Part shown: in pieces, positions 34,408 through 46,334 of the stretch
Layout: the number at the start of each line of letters is the position of its first letter
Numbering within the stretch: the stretch's first letter is position 1
Origin: Vanrija pseudolonga
Taxonomy: Eukaryota > Basidiomycota > Tremellomycetes > Trichosporonales > Trichosporonaceae
DNA: 64,000 bases
NCBI RefSeq assembly: GCF_020906515.1
Contig: NC_085855.1
Span: forward strand, 1,612,001 to 1,676,000
Direction: 5' to 3'
Program-made: the position numbers and the translations under genes
Notes under the pieces: model-generated
Database searches by the model: none
What the model was told of the DNA's origin: nothing
What the model saw: the letters and a program-made list of their open reading frames with translations, nothing else

Positions 34408-35262
34408 ATGTCGTCCAGCACCACCGCCTCCAACCCCACCTTCCAGTTCCGCCCGTCGCAAGACCGCGGCGGGTCCAACCACGGCTGGCTCAAGACGTTC
34501 CACACCTTCTCCTTTGCCGACTACTACGACCCGGCGTTTGAGAACTTTGGCTCGTTGCGCGTCATCAACGAGGACCGCGTCGCGCCGTCCACCGGCTTCC
34601 CGACCCATCCACACCGCGAGGCCGAGATCTTCTCGTACGTCATTAGCGGCGAGCTCGCGCACAAGGACAGCATGGGCAACGTCGAGACCATGGTCCGCGG
34701 CGATATCCAGATGACCTCTGGCGGCACGGGCATCCGGCACTCGGAGTACAACGACAACAAGAAGGACGAAGTCCACTTCCTCCAGATCTGGGCGCTGCCC
34801 AACGAGCGCGGGCTCAAGCCGGCGTACTATGCGCGCCACTTCTCCGACGCGGACAAGACGGACAAGTGGGCGCACATCGTTGCGCCGGTGTCCGCCGAGG
34901 GGGTGATTGACGAGCGGGACGCCAAGGGCCCGACGCCGATCCATGCCGCGCTCAACTTCTTCGGCACGCTCCTCAGCTCTGGCAAGAGCGTCGAGCACAC
35001 GCTCCTCCCCCGCCTCAAGGGCCCGGGAGGCAACAAGCTCGCATACGTCCAGCTCGTCCAGACCTCGGGCTACAACCCCCGCAAGGCGCCCACCGACGGC
35101 AAGGGCGGCGCGCTCGTCAAGGTCACGCTTGGCGGCCAGGAGGCCACCCTCGGCGAGGGCGACGGCGTCTTCATCCGCGGCGCCGTCACGGGCGACCAGC
35201 TCGTCGTCGACAATGTCGGCGACAAGCGCGCAGAGGTCGTCCTCTTCGAGATGGACGCGTAA
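34408..35262 (+). CDS. Pirin family protein, 284 aa
   Basis: A single exon from ATG to TAA. The bicupin metal motifs are intact: THPHREAEIFSYV (two His) and TGIRHSEYN (His and Glu), which coordinate iron in pirins. The start (FRPSQDRGGSNHGWLKTFHTFSF) is the usual pirin N-terminus, and QIWALPNERGLKP is also diagnostic. Pirins act as iron-dependent redox regulators in the nucleus or as quercetinase-like dioxygenases. Which applies cannot be told from sequence. The frame upstream continues without ATG and would add a hydrophobic leader (LLGAALIAALFALVATILRP), so a spliced longer form with a membrane or mitochondrial leader is possible. Confidence 0.88.
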   Translation: MSSSTTASNPTFQFRPSQDRGGSNHGWLKTFHTFSFADYYDPAFENFGSLRVINEDRVAPSTGFPTHPHREAEIFSYVISGELAHKDSMGNVETMVRGDIQMTSGGTGIRHSEYNDNKKDEVHFLQIWALPNERGLKPAYYARHFSDADKTDKWAHIVAPVSAEGVIDERDAKGPTPIHAALNFFGTLLSSGKSVEHTLLPRLKGPGGNKLAYVQLVQTSGYNPRKAPTDGKGGALVKVTLGGQEATLGEGDGVFIRGAVTGDQLVVDNVGDKRAEVVLFEMDA

Positions 35263-36034
35263 GCTCGCTTTTGGCTTGGCTGCTGAGAGAGCTGCGCTGA
35301 GGTGGTATAGCCCCGGCGCGGCGGCGACAAGTCGACTTTAACGAGTAGTAGCAGCAGTAGTCGTTTCATGGGCATATACATTCCAAAACCAAAACATTGT
35401 ACCCCGGTCCGAGATTCATGTATCCATCATTTTATGAGGTTGCTGGTACATCGCAGCACTTGGCACAGAGCAAGCAGATGTACTGAGCGGGCAGCGTGCA
35501 ATACTGGCCACACTGGCCCGCCCCGATCCAAGGACGGCAAGCTGGCCAGAGCGGGTGCCACCGCGCCCTGCGCGTCGACTGTCAGTCCACTTGGCTCACT
35601 TGGCTCGGAATGCACGTCAGTTGGTCTTGTGCCACTCGCCACGGCTCGCGGGCAGCCGCCCGCTCGCTCCGTCATCTAATCCGTTGCATCGCTCGACCTA
35701 TCATCGCTCGATGCGAGCACGTGGGTATATGATCATCATTCCGCGCGGGTGATTGTTCAGAGCGCTGCTCTTCGAGTATCTTGGGGGGGCACAAAGGGTC
35801 GGTGAAAGGCGCAGAGACGGTCACAAGCGCAGTGTCCATGTTGAGTGTCGTTTCTATGCAAGGGGGAGAGGGAGGCGGGCAGGAGACGAGCCGCAAGATG
35901 GAAGATGGGTCGTGGAAGAATGGGTTGCAGAGGGGCAAGGCCTTGAGGGTCATTGTCTCGTAAAGCTCGTCTCGTTTGATGTGGTGATGTAGGGTCGTGA
36001 TGGGGGGGTTGTGTGTGTAGAAGACGAACGACGC
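35263..36034. other. Intergenic between convergent genes
   Basis: About 0.77 kb between the pirin stop and the FKS1 stop. No supported gene; 3' untranslated regions of both genes are expected here. Confidence 0.5.
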
Positions 36035-39000
36035 TTAGATGACGCCGCCGAGGGGCACAGTCTTGGGCTGGAGACCGGCGGCCGTCTTGAGAACGACGGG
36101 GACGACGATGAGCGCGACAAAGACGGCCTGGATGAGGAAGTACACGATCGAGTACTTGACCACAATCTTGCGACGCTGGCTGCGCTGGCGGAGCGAGTAG
36201 ATCGGAGGACGGATCTGCTGGCTGGGCGAGAGCCAGAACAGCATGGTAGCGTGCAGGCGGTCGAAGAAGGGGATGAGCATCGGGAACGTGAGGAGGAGAA
36301 GGAGCAGGTGGCACGTGATAAAGTCGGCAGAGTAGAGACCCATCTCAATCGTCTTGACGATGAACTCGCGAGCAGGCTGGCTGAGGACGTGGGCACCGAG
36401 GCCGCGGTTGAACCAGACACCAGTCCACCAGGCGCGGTTGGTCTCGTCGTGCTTGAACTCTCGCGAGAGGAAGATGGCGATGAGAATCTTGAAGACGGCA
36501 CGCTGGACGGCAATGACCGCAATCACACCAAGCACAGTGTGAGAAGCGTTCCACATCTCGAGGTACCACAGGAATTCGAAGAAGGCGACCATGCCGACGA
36601 CGGCACCCAGGTGAGCAATGGCAGCCATCGTCGCACCAAACTGGGTGGTGTGGGCGTTGAGGCAGGGGCCGAGGAAGAGCGAGATGAGGAAGAGCACCAA
36701 GAGGAAGGCCATGTTCCAGACAATGGGGCCAAGGGCAATGATAGCGATACGGAGGAGACCGGGGACCGTGACACCGCCTTGGGGGAACGCCTTGATGAAC
36801 AGGTAGCAAATGACCATGAGGATGGCAAGGCAGACGGGGCCGAGGATCTCGGACACAATGATCGCGCGCCAGCCGGCACGGGGAACGTCGCTCGAGAGCT
36901 TCTCAGAGGGGAGACCGAGGCGCTTGCGCTTGAAACCAGTGATGCGGGTACGCGACAAACGGCAGTAGCCAACCCACGAGTTGGCGTGCGTGCGCGAGTT
37001 ACCACGCGACATCCAGCGAAGGAACTCGCGGTAGTCGATGATGAAGTCGGCGTACGAGAACTGGTGGGGGTTGAAGAGGAACGGCGCAACGCACAGACCA
37101 ACAACGGTGATCCAGAAGTAGATGAGGTGGGGGATCCAGACGGCGAGCGAAACGTAGAGCAGCACGATCAGGGTACGGATACCGAGGTAGATCGAGGGGC
37201 CAGCGAAACGCGAGTAGAGGATGCTGAACGAGATGCGAGTGGTGGCGAAACCACGACCAGTCGCAATGTAACGAGCACCGCCGAACGTCAAGTTGTTGAT
37301 GATCGAGTGCATGTAGATCTGCGTCGAGAAGACTTCGAACACTGGCGACAGCGAAACGAAGTGCTTGGCGAGACGGATGATCGCACGGCCGGTTCCACGC
37401 TCGGTAAGCTCTTGGACGAACAGGGGGACGAAGGCGATCCAGAAGACGATGAAGATCGAAATGATACAGCGCTTGATCCACTTGAAGACGGGCTGGAGGT
37501 TGTAGCAGCCGCTCTGGCCCTGGCGGATACCACCGTTCGAGTCGTACTGGCAAATGAGCAGCGACGAGTTGAGCGTGCCAATGAACGTGAGGGTAAGCAT
37601 GAAGATCTGGACCGACATCATGACCAAGATGTTGTTGACGTGGAAACCGGGGTGGCCGTAGTAGAAGGTGAGGAAGCGGTCCATGGGGAGCTGAGTGCCG
37701 AGGTAGTAGTACTCGCGCGAGAGCATCTGTTCACCCATACCGGTACCAATCTTGGTCTGGAAGTTGAGAATGGTGCCGAAACCAAGGTCACGACCCTTTC
37801 CACACTGGTAGTACTCCGAGTGCTTGATTCTGCCGCCACGGCCGAAGGCGTTCATACCGGCGTAAATGTCTTCGTTGAGGTGGAGACCCTTCTGCGCCTT
37901 GGAGACACCACCACGTGTGTTCATGTAGATGGCGTTGAGGAAATCGGGGTGACCGTAGTGGAGCTTGCCGCCAATGAACGAGAGCGAACGAGCCGCAAGA
38001 GTACCGAACGTCTGCTCCTTGCCGGCAGCGATGTCACCGAGGATACCAATGTTCTCCGAGAAGATGTACTCGCGGGCACCGACAATGGCAACGGGGAACT
38101 TCTTAAAGTCCTTGTGGCCGTTGGGGGCGTAGGGCGACTGGGACGAGACCTGGAACTCCTCAAACTCGCCGAGGACGTTGCGGATCTTGAGACACTCCTC
38201 GAGGTAGTTGTCCTGGTTGGCGTCGATAAGCTGGAGGTATTCACCGCGGTAGAAGACAATGGCGTGGTTCTGGTTGTCCGACTTGCCGTCACCGAGAATG
38301 GGGTTACCGGGCAGCTCGATGCGGAACTTGGGCCTGCGGCGACCGTTGGGCATGATCTCAGAGTGACCGTCGATAAGAGCCGAGAAGATGCGCGACTCGC
38401 CGCCCTCCTTGCGGGCGGGCTCCTCGTCGAGGTAGGCAATCTGCAGGTCGGGGTAGGCGCGGAGGAGGAACTCGGCGTTCTCGTGCTCCTCCTTGTTGAA
38501 CTTGGAGTAGCGCTGCATGGAGACGACAAACTTGAACTTGCGACGGGCCATGCGCTCGAGCTCACGCTCAAGCTGGTCCGTGTTACCGCCAAAGAGCTGG
38601 ACGACCTCGGGGTTCTCGACACGGTAGAGGAGCTTGATGGCCTTGGAGTAGTTCATGAAACCAGAGACAGTGCGGTAAAGCGTCTGAGCACGGAGCGAAG
38701 CCCAGATACGCGTACGCAGAGTGTACTCGGGGGCGGCAGACTTGAAACCAACAGTGTAGAACGGAATGTCGTCGGCGCGCTTGTCCTCCTTCTCGTCGCC
38801 GAAGGGGTTGCTGCCACCACCAAAGAGGTTGGACTCCTCGGCGAGAATCTTGGTGTCCTTGACGAAGTTGTCCCACTCGACGGGGTGGAGCTGCTTGAGG
38901 TACTCGAGCAGGGTAACACGAGTGTTCTGGTCCTCCTCACGGATAATCTCACGAAGCGAGAGCAGAATCTTCTCCGAGTAGTGGGGGACAAGGACGGTGA

Positions 39001-41477
39001 ACGTGGGCATGGCCTCGACGGGGATGGGCTCGGGGAGGGTGGTCGTGAGCGACTGGGCGAAGAACGAGATACGGCGCTCGGCCTCGGAGCCCTTGGGGAA
39101 GAACTCGACCTTGGACTTCTTGTCACCCTGCGAGATGAAGAAGGCGGGGGCACGAAGGGTACGCTTGCCGGGCTGGTCCGAGGCGATCTGGTGGTAGAGG
39201 AGGCGCTGGACGTGGTCGATCGAGAGTAAGTGCTCGCGGTACATCGAGATGATGACGGCGTTCCAGACCTGCGAGACGAGGACCTTGGGCTTGTACTTGA
39301 CCTCCATCTCGGCCGTCGCGAGAATCTTGGCGTAGATGCGCTTGGGCAGGCGCGAGAAGATGTCGCGCCAAGGCGTCCAGATGCTCATGCCAATGGCAAA
39401 CGAACGAGCAATGGAGAAGATCGTGTTCCAGATGACGTACCAGAGGAAGGTGTCGAGGAAGAAGAGGGTGAGGTCCATGATGAACATGACCGCGAGGGTG
39501 AACGCGACCTGGTTCTCACAGAGCGCCTTCCCAAAGTACTTGTCGTTGCAGTTCTGGACCTTCATGCCGCGCATGACGGTCATGGGGTCGCGGAACGAGA
39601 CAGCCAAGAAGAAGTACGACTCGGTAAACTTGCACCCGAAGATGAGGAACCAGAGGAGGATCGACGATGCGCGGGCAGGGCGCGACAGGGTCGGGTACGA
39701 AGCCGTAAACGTCTGGTTGGCGAGGTACTTGCGGTTCTTGCCAGCGACACGGTCACCAAACATGCGTCCCGAGGGCATGATGCCGAACAGGAGCGTGAAG
39801 ATGATCGCGAAGATGAACTGACCAACACCAAGCCACTTTGTCAACGCGCTCTCGCCGCTGTTGAAGAAGGCAATGTAGATGGTAGGGCCAACCGTGATCG
39901 CAAGAGCGACGAGCAGGAATGCCAAACGGCGTGTTAGGTGCGAGGTGTTGTTCCAGGTGGTGGGGATGTAGCTGAACTCGGCGAGCGTGGCGAGGATCAT
40001 GATCAGAGTGGCAATACCGCCACCAAGGGCGACGACCGACCACTGCATACCGGTAGACGGGTTGAGCTGGTTCTTGGGGGCGTAGAGGGGCTTGGCGTTG
40101 TAGGCGGTGTAGAACCAGAAGAGCGAAATGTGGAGAACCCAGATACGGTTGAAGTTGACGAGCAGGTGGACAAACGAACGCTTCTCAAGGTAAGTCTTGA
40201 AGAAGACGTTGGGCCAGTCGATACGGTCAAACTTCATGAAACGTTGCGAGGGAGGAATGTCGACCAGACGCGTCTTGTCGGCCAGGACGATGCGGGCAAT
40301 ACCCTCGGGGTACCAGAAGAGCTGGTTGACATCGTCGTAACCGATAATCTTGTCGTGATCCCTCTCGCGACGCAGGAACTTGCCGTCAACAACCTCGTAA
40401 CCCTGGTCACGAAGGAACTTGTAGAGCGGCTTGACAACGGCACGCAGGTACAGGCCCTCAGGAACAGCGTCCATGCGGTTCTGGCACTCGGGCGAGCGGT
40501 AGTAGTCGTCCGCGCACTTGAAGATGAAGCACAAGCACTCGGGCACGAAACGGACCTGGGCGGCCTCGCCCCAACAGAGGAGGTAGAGGGCGACCTGGCG
40601 AAGACGGTCGTACTGGCTCATGTTGTTCATGGCCGTGCGCCAGCGCTGGGTGGCCGAGTCGAGCGACTTCTCCTGGGCCGACTGAGGCGGCGCGCCCTTG
40701 CCACCGCGACGGGCAACGGAACGGACACGCGACAGACCGGGGTTGTTGACGGCGCCGATGGCATCGTCAAGGTCGAGCTGGGCAGCAAAGTACCACTTGC
40801 GGTAGTTGGCATGCTCGCCACCAATGTAGTCGGCGTGGAGAGTCAAGAGGGCCTGGTTGGGCGACATGCGCGACGATCGCGAATCCAGCTGGATCATGAG
40901 GAAGTCGTAAATGTTACGGCACGAGTCCTTCTGGAAACCGAACTTGTTGGCCAGGTCGATCAGAACATCCTCAATCTCCTCCTTTGACAAGGGGATGTTG
41001 GCCTCCTGCGTCCAAGCCGGCTGGAGGCAGTTAGTACTGGAAAGTTATGGTCGACGCCACTACTCACATAAGGCTCTCTCGGGCGGTGGCCCTCCTTGCT
41101 ACCCTCAGTGAAGGTAGGGGTGGAGGCGCGCGATGGGTAGCCCTGCTGGAACGAGTGCTCCGAGGCGGGGTACTGGCCAGGTTCTAATGCGATGTTAGCT
41201 CGACTGCGGATGCGACTGCGGGCGCAAACTACTCACCGTAACCACTGCCAGCGCTCTCGCTGACCCAGGTCTCGCGGCCCATACCGCCGCCCTCGTAACG
41301 GGCGTCCATCTCAGAGTTGTTGTCATAGAATTGCTGGTAGTTTGCCGGCGCGCCACCAGGTGGTCCTGGGGGAGGAGCGTCGTAAGGGGGCTGCTGGCCT
41401 GGCGGTTGCTGGGCACCAGTGAATGGGTCCGTGGACGACGCCTGCGAATAGTTCGCCTGCGGGTTGTTGTACGACAT
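36035..41477 (-). CDS. FKS1: 1,3-beta-D-glucan synthase catalytic subunit, 1780 aa
   Basis: Three exons: 41237-41477, 41068-41183, 36035-41020. The N-terminal ~120 residues are Pro/Gln/Tyr-rich and cytoplasmic (MSYNNPQANYSQASS). The FKS1 N-terminal domain follows (RNIYDFLMIQLDSRSSRMSP), then six membrane segments, the large cytoplasmic catalytic region (KYSKFNKEEHENAEFLLRAY, YGHPDFLNAIYM, GGVSKAQKGLHLNEDIYAG) and about ten C-terminal segments. The family polymerises UDP-glucose into the main cell-wall glucan at the plasma membrane, activated by Rho1. Length is close to other basidiomycete FKS1 proteins. Echinocandin hot spot 1 (39584-39610, about residues 590-598) reads FLAVSFRDP, and hot spot 2 (37460-37483, about 1299-1306) reads KWIKRCII. 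The exon of nearly 5 kb contrasts with the intron-rich neighbours. Confidence 0.97.
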
Positions 41478-42310
41478 CGTAGTGTTGTACTAGCTGGGGG
41501 GGCGTTGTCAGACAAGTCAACAATCGCGAGGGGCAGGAGAGTGGGGAGTTTGAATGCGGTGTTGCGATGGAGAAAGTGATGCGAATATGTACAGCGATCG
41601 TTGGTGGGGTGGGTGCGCGGGAAAGTGAAGGCAAGGAGGGACCGCGATGGGAATAAAGAAGTCGAGGTTGTCGTCTGTTTGAAGCGAGCAGTGTCTTGCA
41701 CTGCTACTAACCAATGCCCGCGCGATGGAGTGTGCGACAAAGCACAATGTACACAAAAGCACGAACGCGGAGTATACGCACCTAGAGTAACGTGTGCGCG
41801 TGTTGGTGGGTCACTCGCAGATTGCACCCGAGGGGAGGGGAAGAGGCAGAGAGTTTGTTCCAGCTAATGCGACTTGTTTATTGCGAGTTGTCTGCGGGCC
41901 AGTCGTTCAAACGAGGTGATACAGGTGGTGAGGGGCCGTGTGGGGGTGGACGACCTCAAATGGTGTAATGCACAAGGGTAGAGTTTGTGATGGACTCTGC
42001 GAGGTGTTGGTAGGTCGTCGTCGTTGTTGTGTTGTGTGTGCTGTAGTGTGTGTGTCGCACTGGTCGCTTTGTGGAAGAAAGAGAAAAGCCCCGTCGGCCG
42101 GGCTGGGCGAGCGCGATGCCGAGCAGACGAGGAGAGAGAGGAGGGGGGGAGGGAAGGGAGAGACGAGGAAGGAAGGAAGGAGGGGGGGAATGAGAGTGGT
42201 TGGAGTGTAGTCGAGGAAGGTGTATCGCAAAGTGTGTGTGGTGGTGGTGGTGGTGGCAGTGGTGCTGCTGGTGCTGCCAGCCTGCGTGTGTGGTGCGGCG
42301 GCGTGTTGCT

Positions 42311-42364
42311 GCTGGCTGGGTGCTAGGCAGTGCCCCCCTCACACTGCAGTAGCACCCAGCCAGC
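42311..42364. repeat. Strong hairpin-forming inverted repeat
   Basis: GCTGGCTGGGTGCT at 42311-42324 pairs perfectly with AGCACCCAGCCAGC at 42351-42364. Inside it, GCAGTG (42327-42332) pairs with CACTGC (42342-42347) around a 9-base loop. That is 20 base pairs with a small asymmetric internal loop. It lies about 830 bases upstream of the FKS1 ATG. Role unknown: RNA hairpin, terminator of a non-coding RNA or simple cruciform. Confidence 0.85.
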
Positions 42365-42569
42365 CAGCCTGGCTGGGCGGGGGGTTCGCTGGTGTCTCTG
42401 CCAACTTGTCACTGTGTGGACGGCCAACCAGTGCAAAAGGGCCAAAGGGCTCAGGGTAACGACAGGGCACGCAGCCCCCCCCTCTGTCGCGGTGTTGCCT
42501 TGGGCGTTGTGCCCCTTGGGCCCAGTGCTGTGCGCGCAACTTTCACCGTTGTTGTGCCCGCGCTCTCTG

Positions 42570-42584
42570 CCCCCCCCCCCCCCC
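42570..42584. repeat. C15 homopolymer
   Basis: Fifteen consecutive C on the + strand in the FKS1-APC2 gap; length is likely to vary and to be sequencing-sensitive. Confidence 0.9.
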
Positions 42585-43653
42585 TCTGCGCCCGTGCGGC
42601 GCCCTCCGAGCCCGCGTGCCCGCTCCTCGCCGCGCCCCAGACGGCAGCAACTGGAAACTTGAAACCCTGAGGTCGACTTGTCCCTGTCTCTCTCTTCAAT
42701 CTTTTGACGCCTTTTTTTCTCTGCCCCCACCCCTCCATGCAGGTCACTCATGGCCCCCCCCAAATGCTTGTATCCGTCCTTCATCCCCATGGCGCGCATC
42801 GCGCGTCGACACCAAGTAGTGGCACATTGCCCCTGACCACCAGTACGGACTGCCAAACACCTTCACTTCCACATAGCGCAAATCCCCTATGTTTCGCAGG
42901 TAGACATAGGAGCCAAACGACGCGACGAGGCCCTAAGTGCTTGCGACCGCGTCGTTTTCACCCACAGCCAGTCCAACCCTCCCTCGCCAAGTCTCGGCGC
43001 CTCAGGAATCACCACTAAAACGTCACACATTCTCAGACGTTGGCCCAGGCTGTGCGGGCTGGCAACGCTGCCAACGACGAGCCGCGAAACATTTCCCCCC
43101 TTTCACATGTCTTGGTACGAGCGCGCCGAGACTTTTGTTGCGAGTTGATGCAGATCATCACTGTGCGGGATAACGACAGGGGAGTGACTGTGGCAGCTGT
43201 GCAGGTTTGATGAAGACGGGCAACTGTGGATGACGAGGACAAGGCTGTGGCTGCCGTCTGGTTGCTGTTGCCTGCGCTCGACTACGGTACTACGGGCGCG
43301 ACCTTAAGGGCAGAACCCAGACTTATGTGCACAGCGGCGAGCTTCCCGGCGGCGCCGCCGGCGGAGGGCCGCAGCGGGCACTGACTGGGCTGGCAAATGC
43401 GGTGCACAGCGGCAGGCAGGCAGGTTGAGGACACTGCCCGCAGCTACACGGCAGTGACAATGAAACAGAGGGGGGATGACATAAGTTGGGTCCAAAGGAA
43501 TCACGTGCTAAGGTCTCCCACGGTCACAACAGTCATCATTGTGTCCTACTCTCCCACGGTGAAACCCGTTCCCCCGGCCTCGACGTCAGTTGAGACCAGA
43601 ACAACAACATTGCGCCAGCCCACCCATCATCACATCACCTTCCCCAACCCACA

Positions 43654-46334
43654 ATGGCCCTCGCACTCGCCCTGCAGGCATGGGACACACCCACGACCTC
43701 TGCAGAAGGTGCAAGGCGGTACGACGAGATCGCAAGGGTGAGTTGGTGGCCATCTGTGCTTCGCAACTGACGACCAGGCGACCGAGATCGCCCAGGCGCA
43801 CCTCTACCCGCGCGACGTAGCGACCTCCCACCGGTCTCGTAGGTGTCAAACTCTCTTCTATGAACCTATCTAACAGCGCAGATGATACCCCCAACGTTGC
43901 CGCCGCGTTCGCCGTCCTGCGCTCGGCTGGCAAGCTGCCCGAGCTGCACCAGGACTTCACGGGTGAGCTGGCGGAAGTAAGGGCTAGCTGACATCAGATG
44001 TCGTCGAGTCGCGGTTCTACCTCGTTAGGCAGGATATCGCGCGGTACTTTGCTGCTCTGAAGGTGGGTGCATAAAGCTGAGACTAATCCCGCTAACTCGC
44101 AGGAAACCACCTCCATCTCGGCCCACCCAAACACCTCGGCCATCATGGTCGAGCTCCTCGAGCGCCTGTCAATCTGGCAAAGAGTCTGGGGACTCCCCTT
44201 GAGAGCATTTGAAGAGTATGCCCCCACCCCCAAGGACATTTCTGACGTCAGCCCGAAAATCATGAACTCGTTCACCACCCACTTCCAGCACCTGGTGTAC
44301 GCTTCGCTCCCCGCCTCCTTCCCCGAGCACCTCCGCTTCTTCCTACAAGAGTCGCTTGCCGGCCTCCCCCGAGACGAGGAGGGCAAACCGCGCAAGAAGC
44401 AAAAGGTTGCGGCGCCGTCGCCGCATCTCCACCGCTTGACCGTGCTCCCGCGCTACGCGACCACGCTGATGCGCGTGGCGTACGACGAGATTGAGAAGAT
44501 CGCCAAGGAAGAGACGGGGATGGGGTGGGAGGAGCGCCGGCTCGCCCGTGCTCGTCAGCGCGTATCGGATACCGTCGTCAACTGGATCTCGGGCGTCTTT
44601 GAGAGTAGGTGGTGCTAGAGGCATGAGGTTGACCACCACAGCAAACAGCAACCCTCAGGATATGCTCAGATCCATGTACTCGCGCTTCGACTACTACCTG
44701 TGCAAGTCTTTCTTCGAGATCAGGTGGGTTCCACGTTTGGAGCGAAACCCAGACACTAACGACACAGGACCGAGGAACTCTTCGATATCATTGTCGACTT
44801 CCCCGACTCGCTGGCAGCGCTCGAGGATCTCCGGGTGGGTGACTGTTTACTTCGGGTACCCATACTGACGCCACCAGGATTGCTTGATCAAGGTCGACCA
44901 GCGAGACCAGCTCGTGGACAGGCTCCGTGCTGCGTAAGTCTTGCCCCGCGCTCCGCGCTCACGCCTAGCAACCTCAAGCGCCTGCTTCATCCTGGTGCAG
45001 AGACAAAAGACGTCATCACGCAGTACATCTCGACGATCCGCTGCCTGCGTATCATCGACCCGCTCGGCGTACTCCTGCACAAGGTCGCTGAGCCACTGCG
45101 TCGCCACCTGCGCGATCGACCCGACACCATCCGGTGCATTGTGGCGACACTGGTCGAGGGCGAAGAACTACAGGACGAGAATGACCCGGCGTCGGCGGAA
45201 CCCCTGGCGCAGACCAACGACCCGACGGTCGAAAAGTTCTGGGACCCAAAGTGGGAGCCCGAGCCCAACGACGCCGCACCAGGTGAGTCACGGAGTCAGT
45301 ACCTGCTAACGCGGGCAGAATTCCGCACAGGCAAGACGGCCGACATCGTTGGCACCCTTGTCAGCATCTACGAGACGCGCGAGGTGATTGTCAAGGAGCT
45401 GCAAGCGTACCTTGCCACGCGGCTGCTCGCGATCGGCGACTACGACGCGGTCAAGGAAGTGCGCACCATCGAGCTGCTCAAGATTCGGTTCGGCGAGGAG
45501 GCGCTGCATGTGTGCGACGTCATGCTCAAGGACATGGCAGATTCAAAGCGTATCGATGACCACGTGCACGGGGATATTGAGGTGGGTCTGCTTCGGTGTC
45601 GCATATGTAGCTGACTCTCCAGTCCATCATCCACCCGCTCATCATCTCGCGCATGTTCTGGCCGAACCTGCACTCATCGTCCCTACACCTCACGCCAAAG
45701 CTCGAGCAGGTGCAGAGCGAGTACGAGACCGCGTTCCACCACTTCAAGCCGGACAAGCGTCTGCGCTGGCTACAGGAGATGGGCAAGGTCACGATCACGC
45801 TCGAGCTCGAGGACCGCGAGGTGACTGCGGAAGCGACACCCTTGCAGGCGGCGGTGGCCGAGTTGTTCGAGGGCAAGGCGAGGTGGTCGGAAGAGGATTT
45901 GGGTGACAAGCTCGGCGTCGACGGTGTGCCACTGCGCAACGCGCTCGCTCACTGGGTTGGGTACGGCGTGCTCAAGGAGGACGACGACGGCATGTGGCGG
46001 CTACTCGAGGTGGTTGAGGAGGCGGGCGAGAAGTGTAAGTCGGGGGGAGTATCTGGGGAGCAACGCTAACCGCCCAGCCTATATCCAAGAGGCCCCCGCG
46101 CCGCTGTTCAAGACGGTCGACGAGGGTCGTGCCCAGCGCGTCCAGATCTACTGGAGCTACATCAAGGGCATGCTGAGCAACCTCGGCCCGCAAAACATTG
46201 ACACGCTGCAAAAGATGCTGTCGATGATGAAGGACTATGACGGGACGAGGGACGAGCTGGCCATGTTTATGGCGGCGGCGAAGCGGGAGGGGCAGGTGGA
46301 GCAGCGGGGGAATGGGACGTGGGTGTTGATGTAG
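43654..46334 (+). CDS. APC2: Anaphase-promoting complex subunit 2 (cullin-like), 747 aa
   Basis: Twelve exons: 43654-43737, 43778-43838, 43882-43962, 43998-44062, 44103-44604, 44642-44723, 44768-44834, 44878-44933, 44969-45282, 45319-45581, 45623-46034, 46078-46334; all phases agree. The C-terminal half is a cullin-homology region (TADIVGTLVSIYETREVIVK, LLKIRFGEEALHVCDVMLKD, FWPNLHSS, LQEMGKVTITLELEDREV). It ends in the winged-helix APC2 domain (IYWSYIKGMLSNLGPQNIDT ... EGQVEQRGNGTWVL). APC2 binds APC11 and forms the catalytic core of the APC/C ubiquitin ligase that triggers anaphase and mitotic exit in the nucleus. Length fits APC2 proteins. Introns are 35-46 nt in most cases. Confidence 0.92.

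Larger units (their letters stand above)
41478..43653. other. Divergent intergenic region between FKS1 and APC2
   Basis: About 2.2 kb, the longest gene-free gap here. Includes GT-rich and GGA-rich runs on the + strand (42010-42240), a strong inverted repeat (42311-42364) and a C15 run. No frame resembles a known protein. FKS1 promoter and long leader are expected on the left. Confidence 0.5.

Noticed and set aside
36011-39229. 1072-codon plus-strand open frame
   Set aside because: It lies wholly antisense to the conserved FKS1 coding exon; GC-rich codon usage keeps the opposite strand open. No domain seen.
39230-40987. Further long plus-strand frames opposite FKS1
   Set aside because: Same antisense shadow effect; composition mirrors the FKS1 codons.
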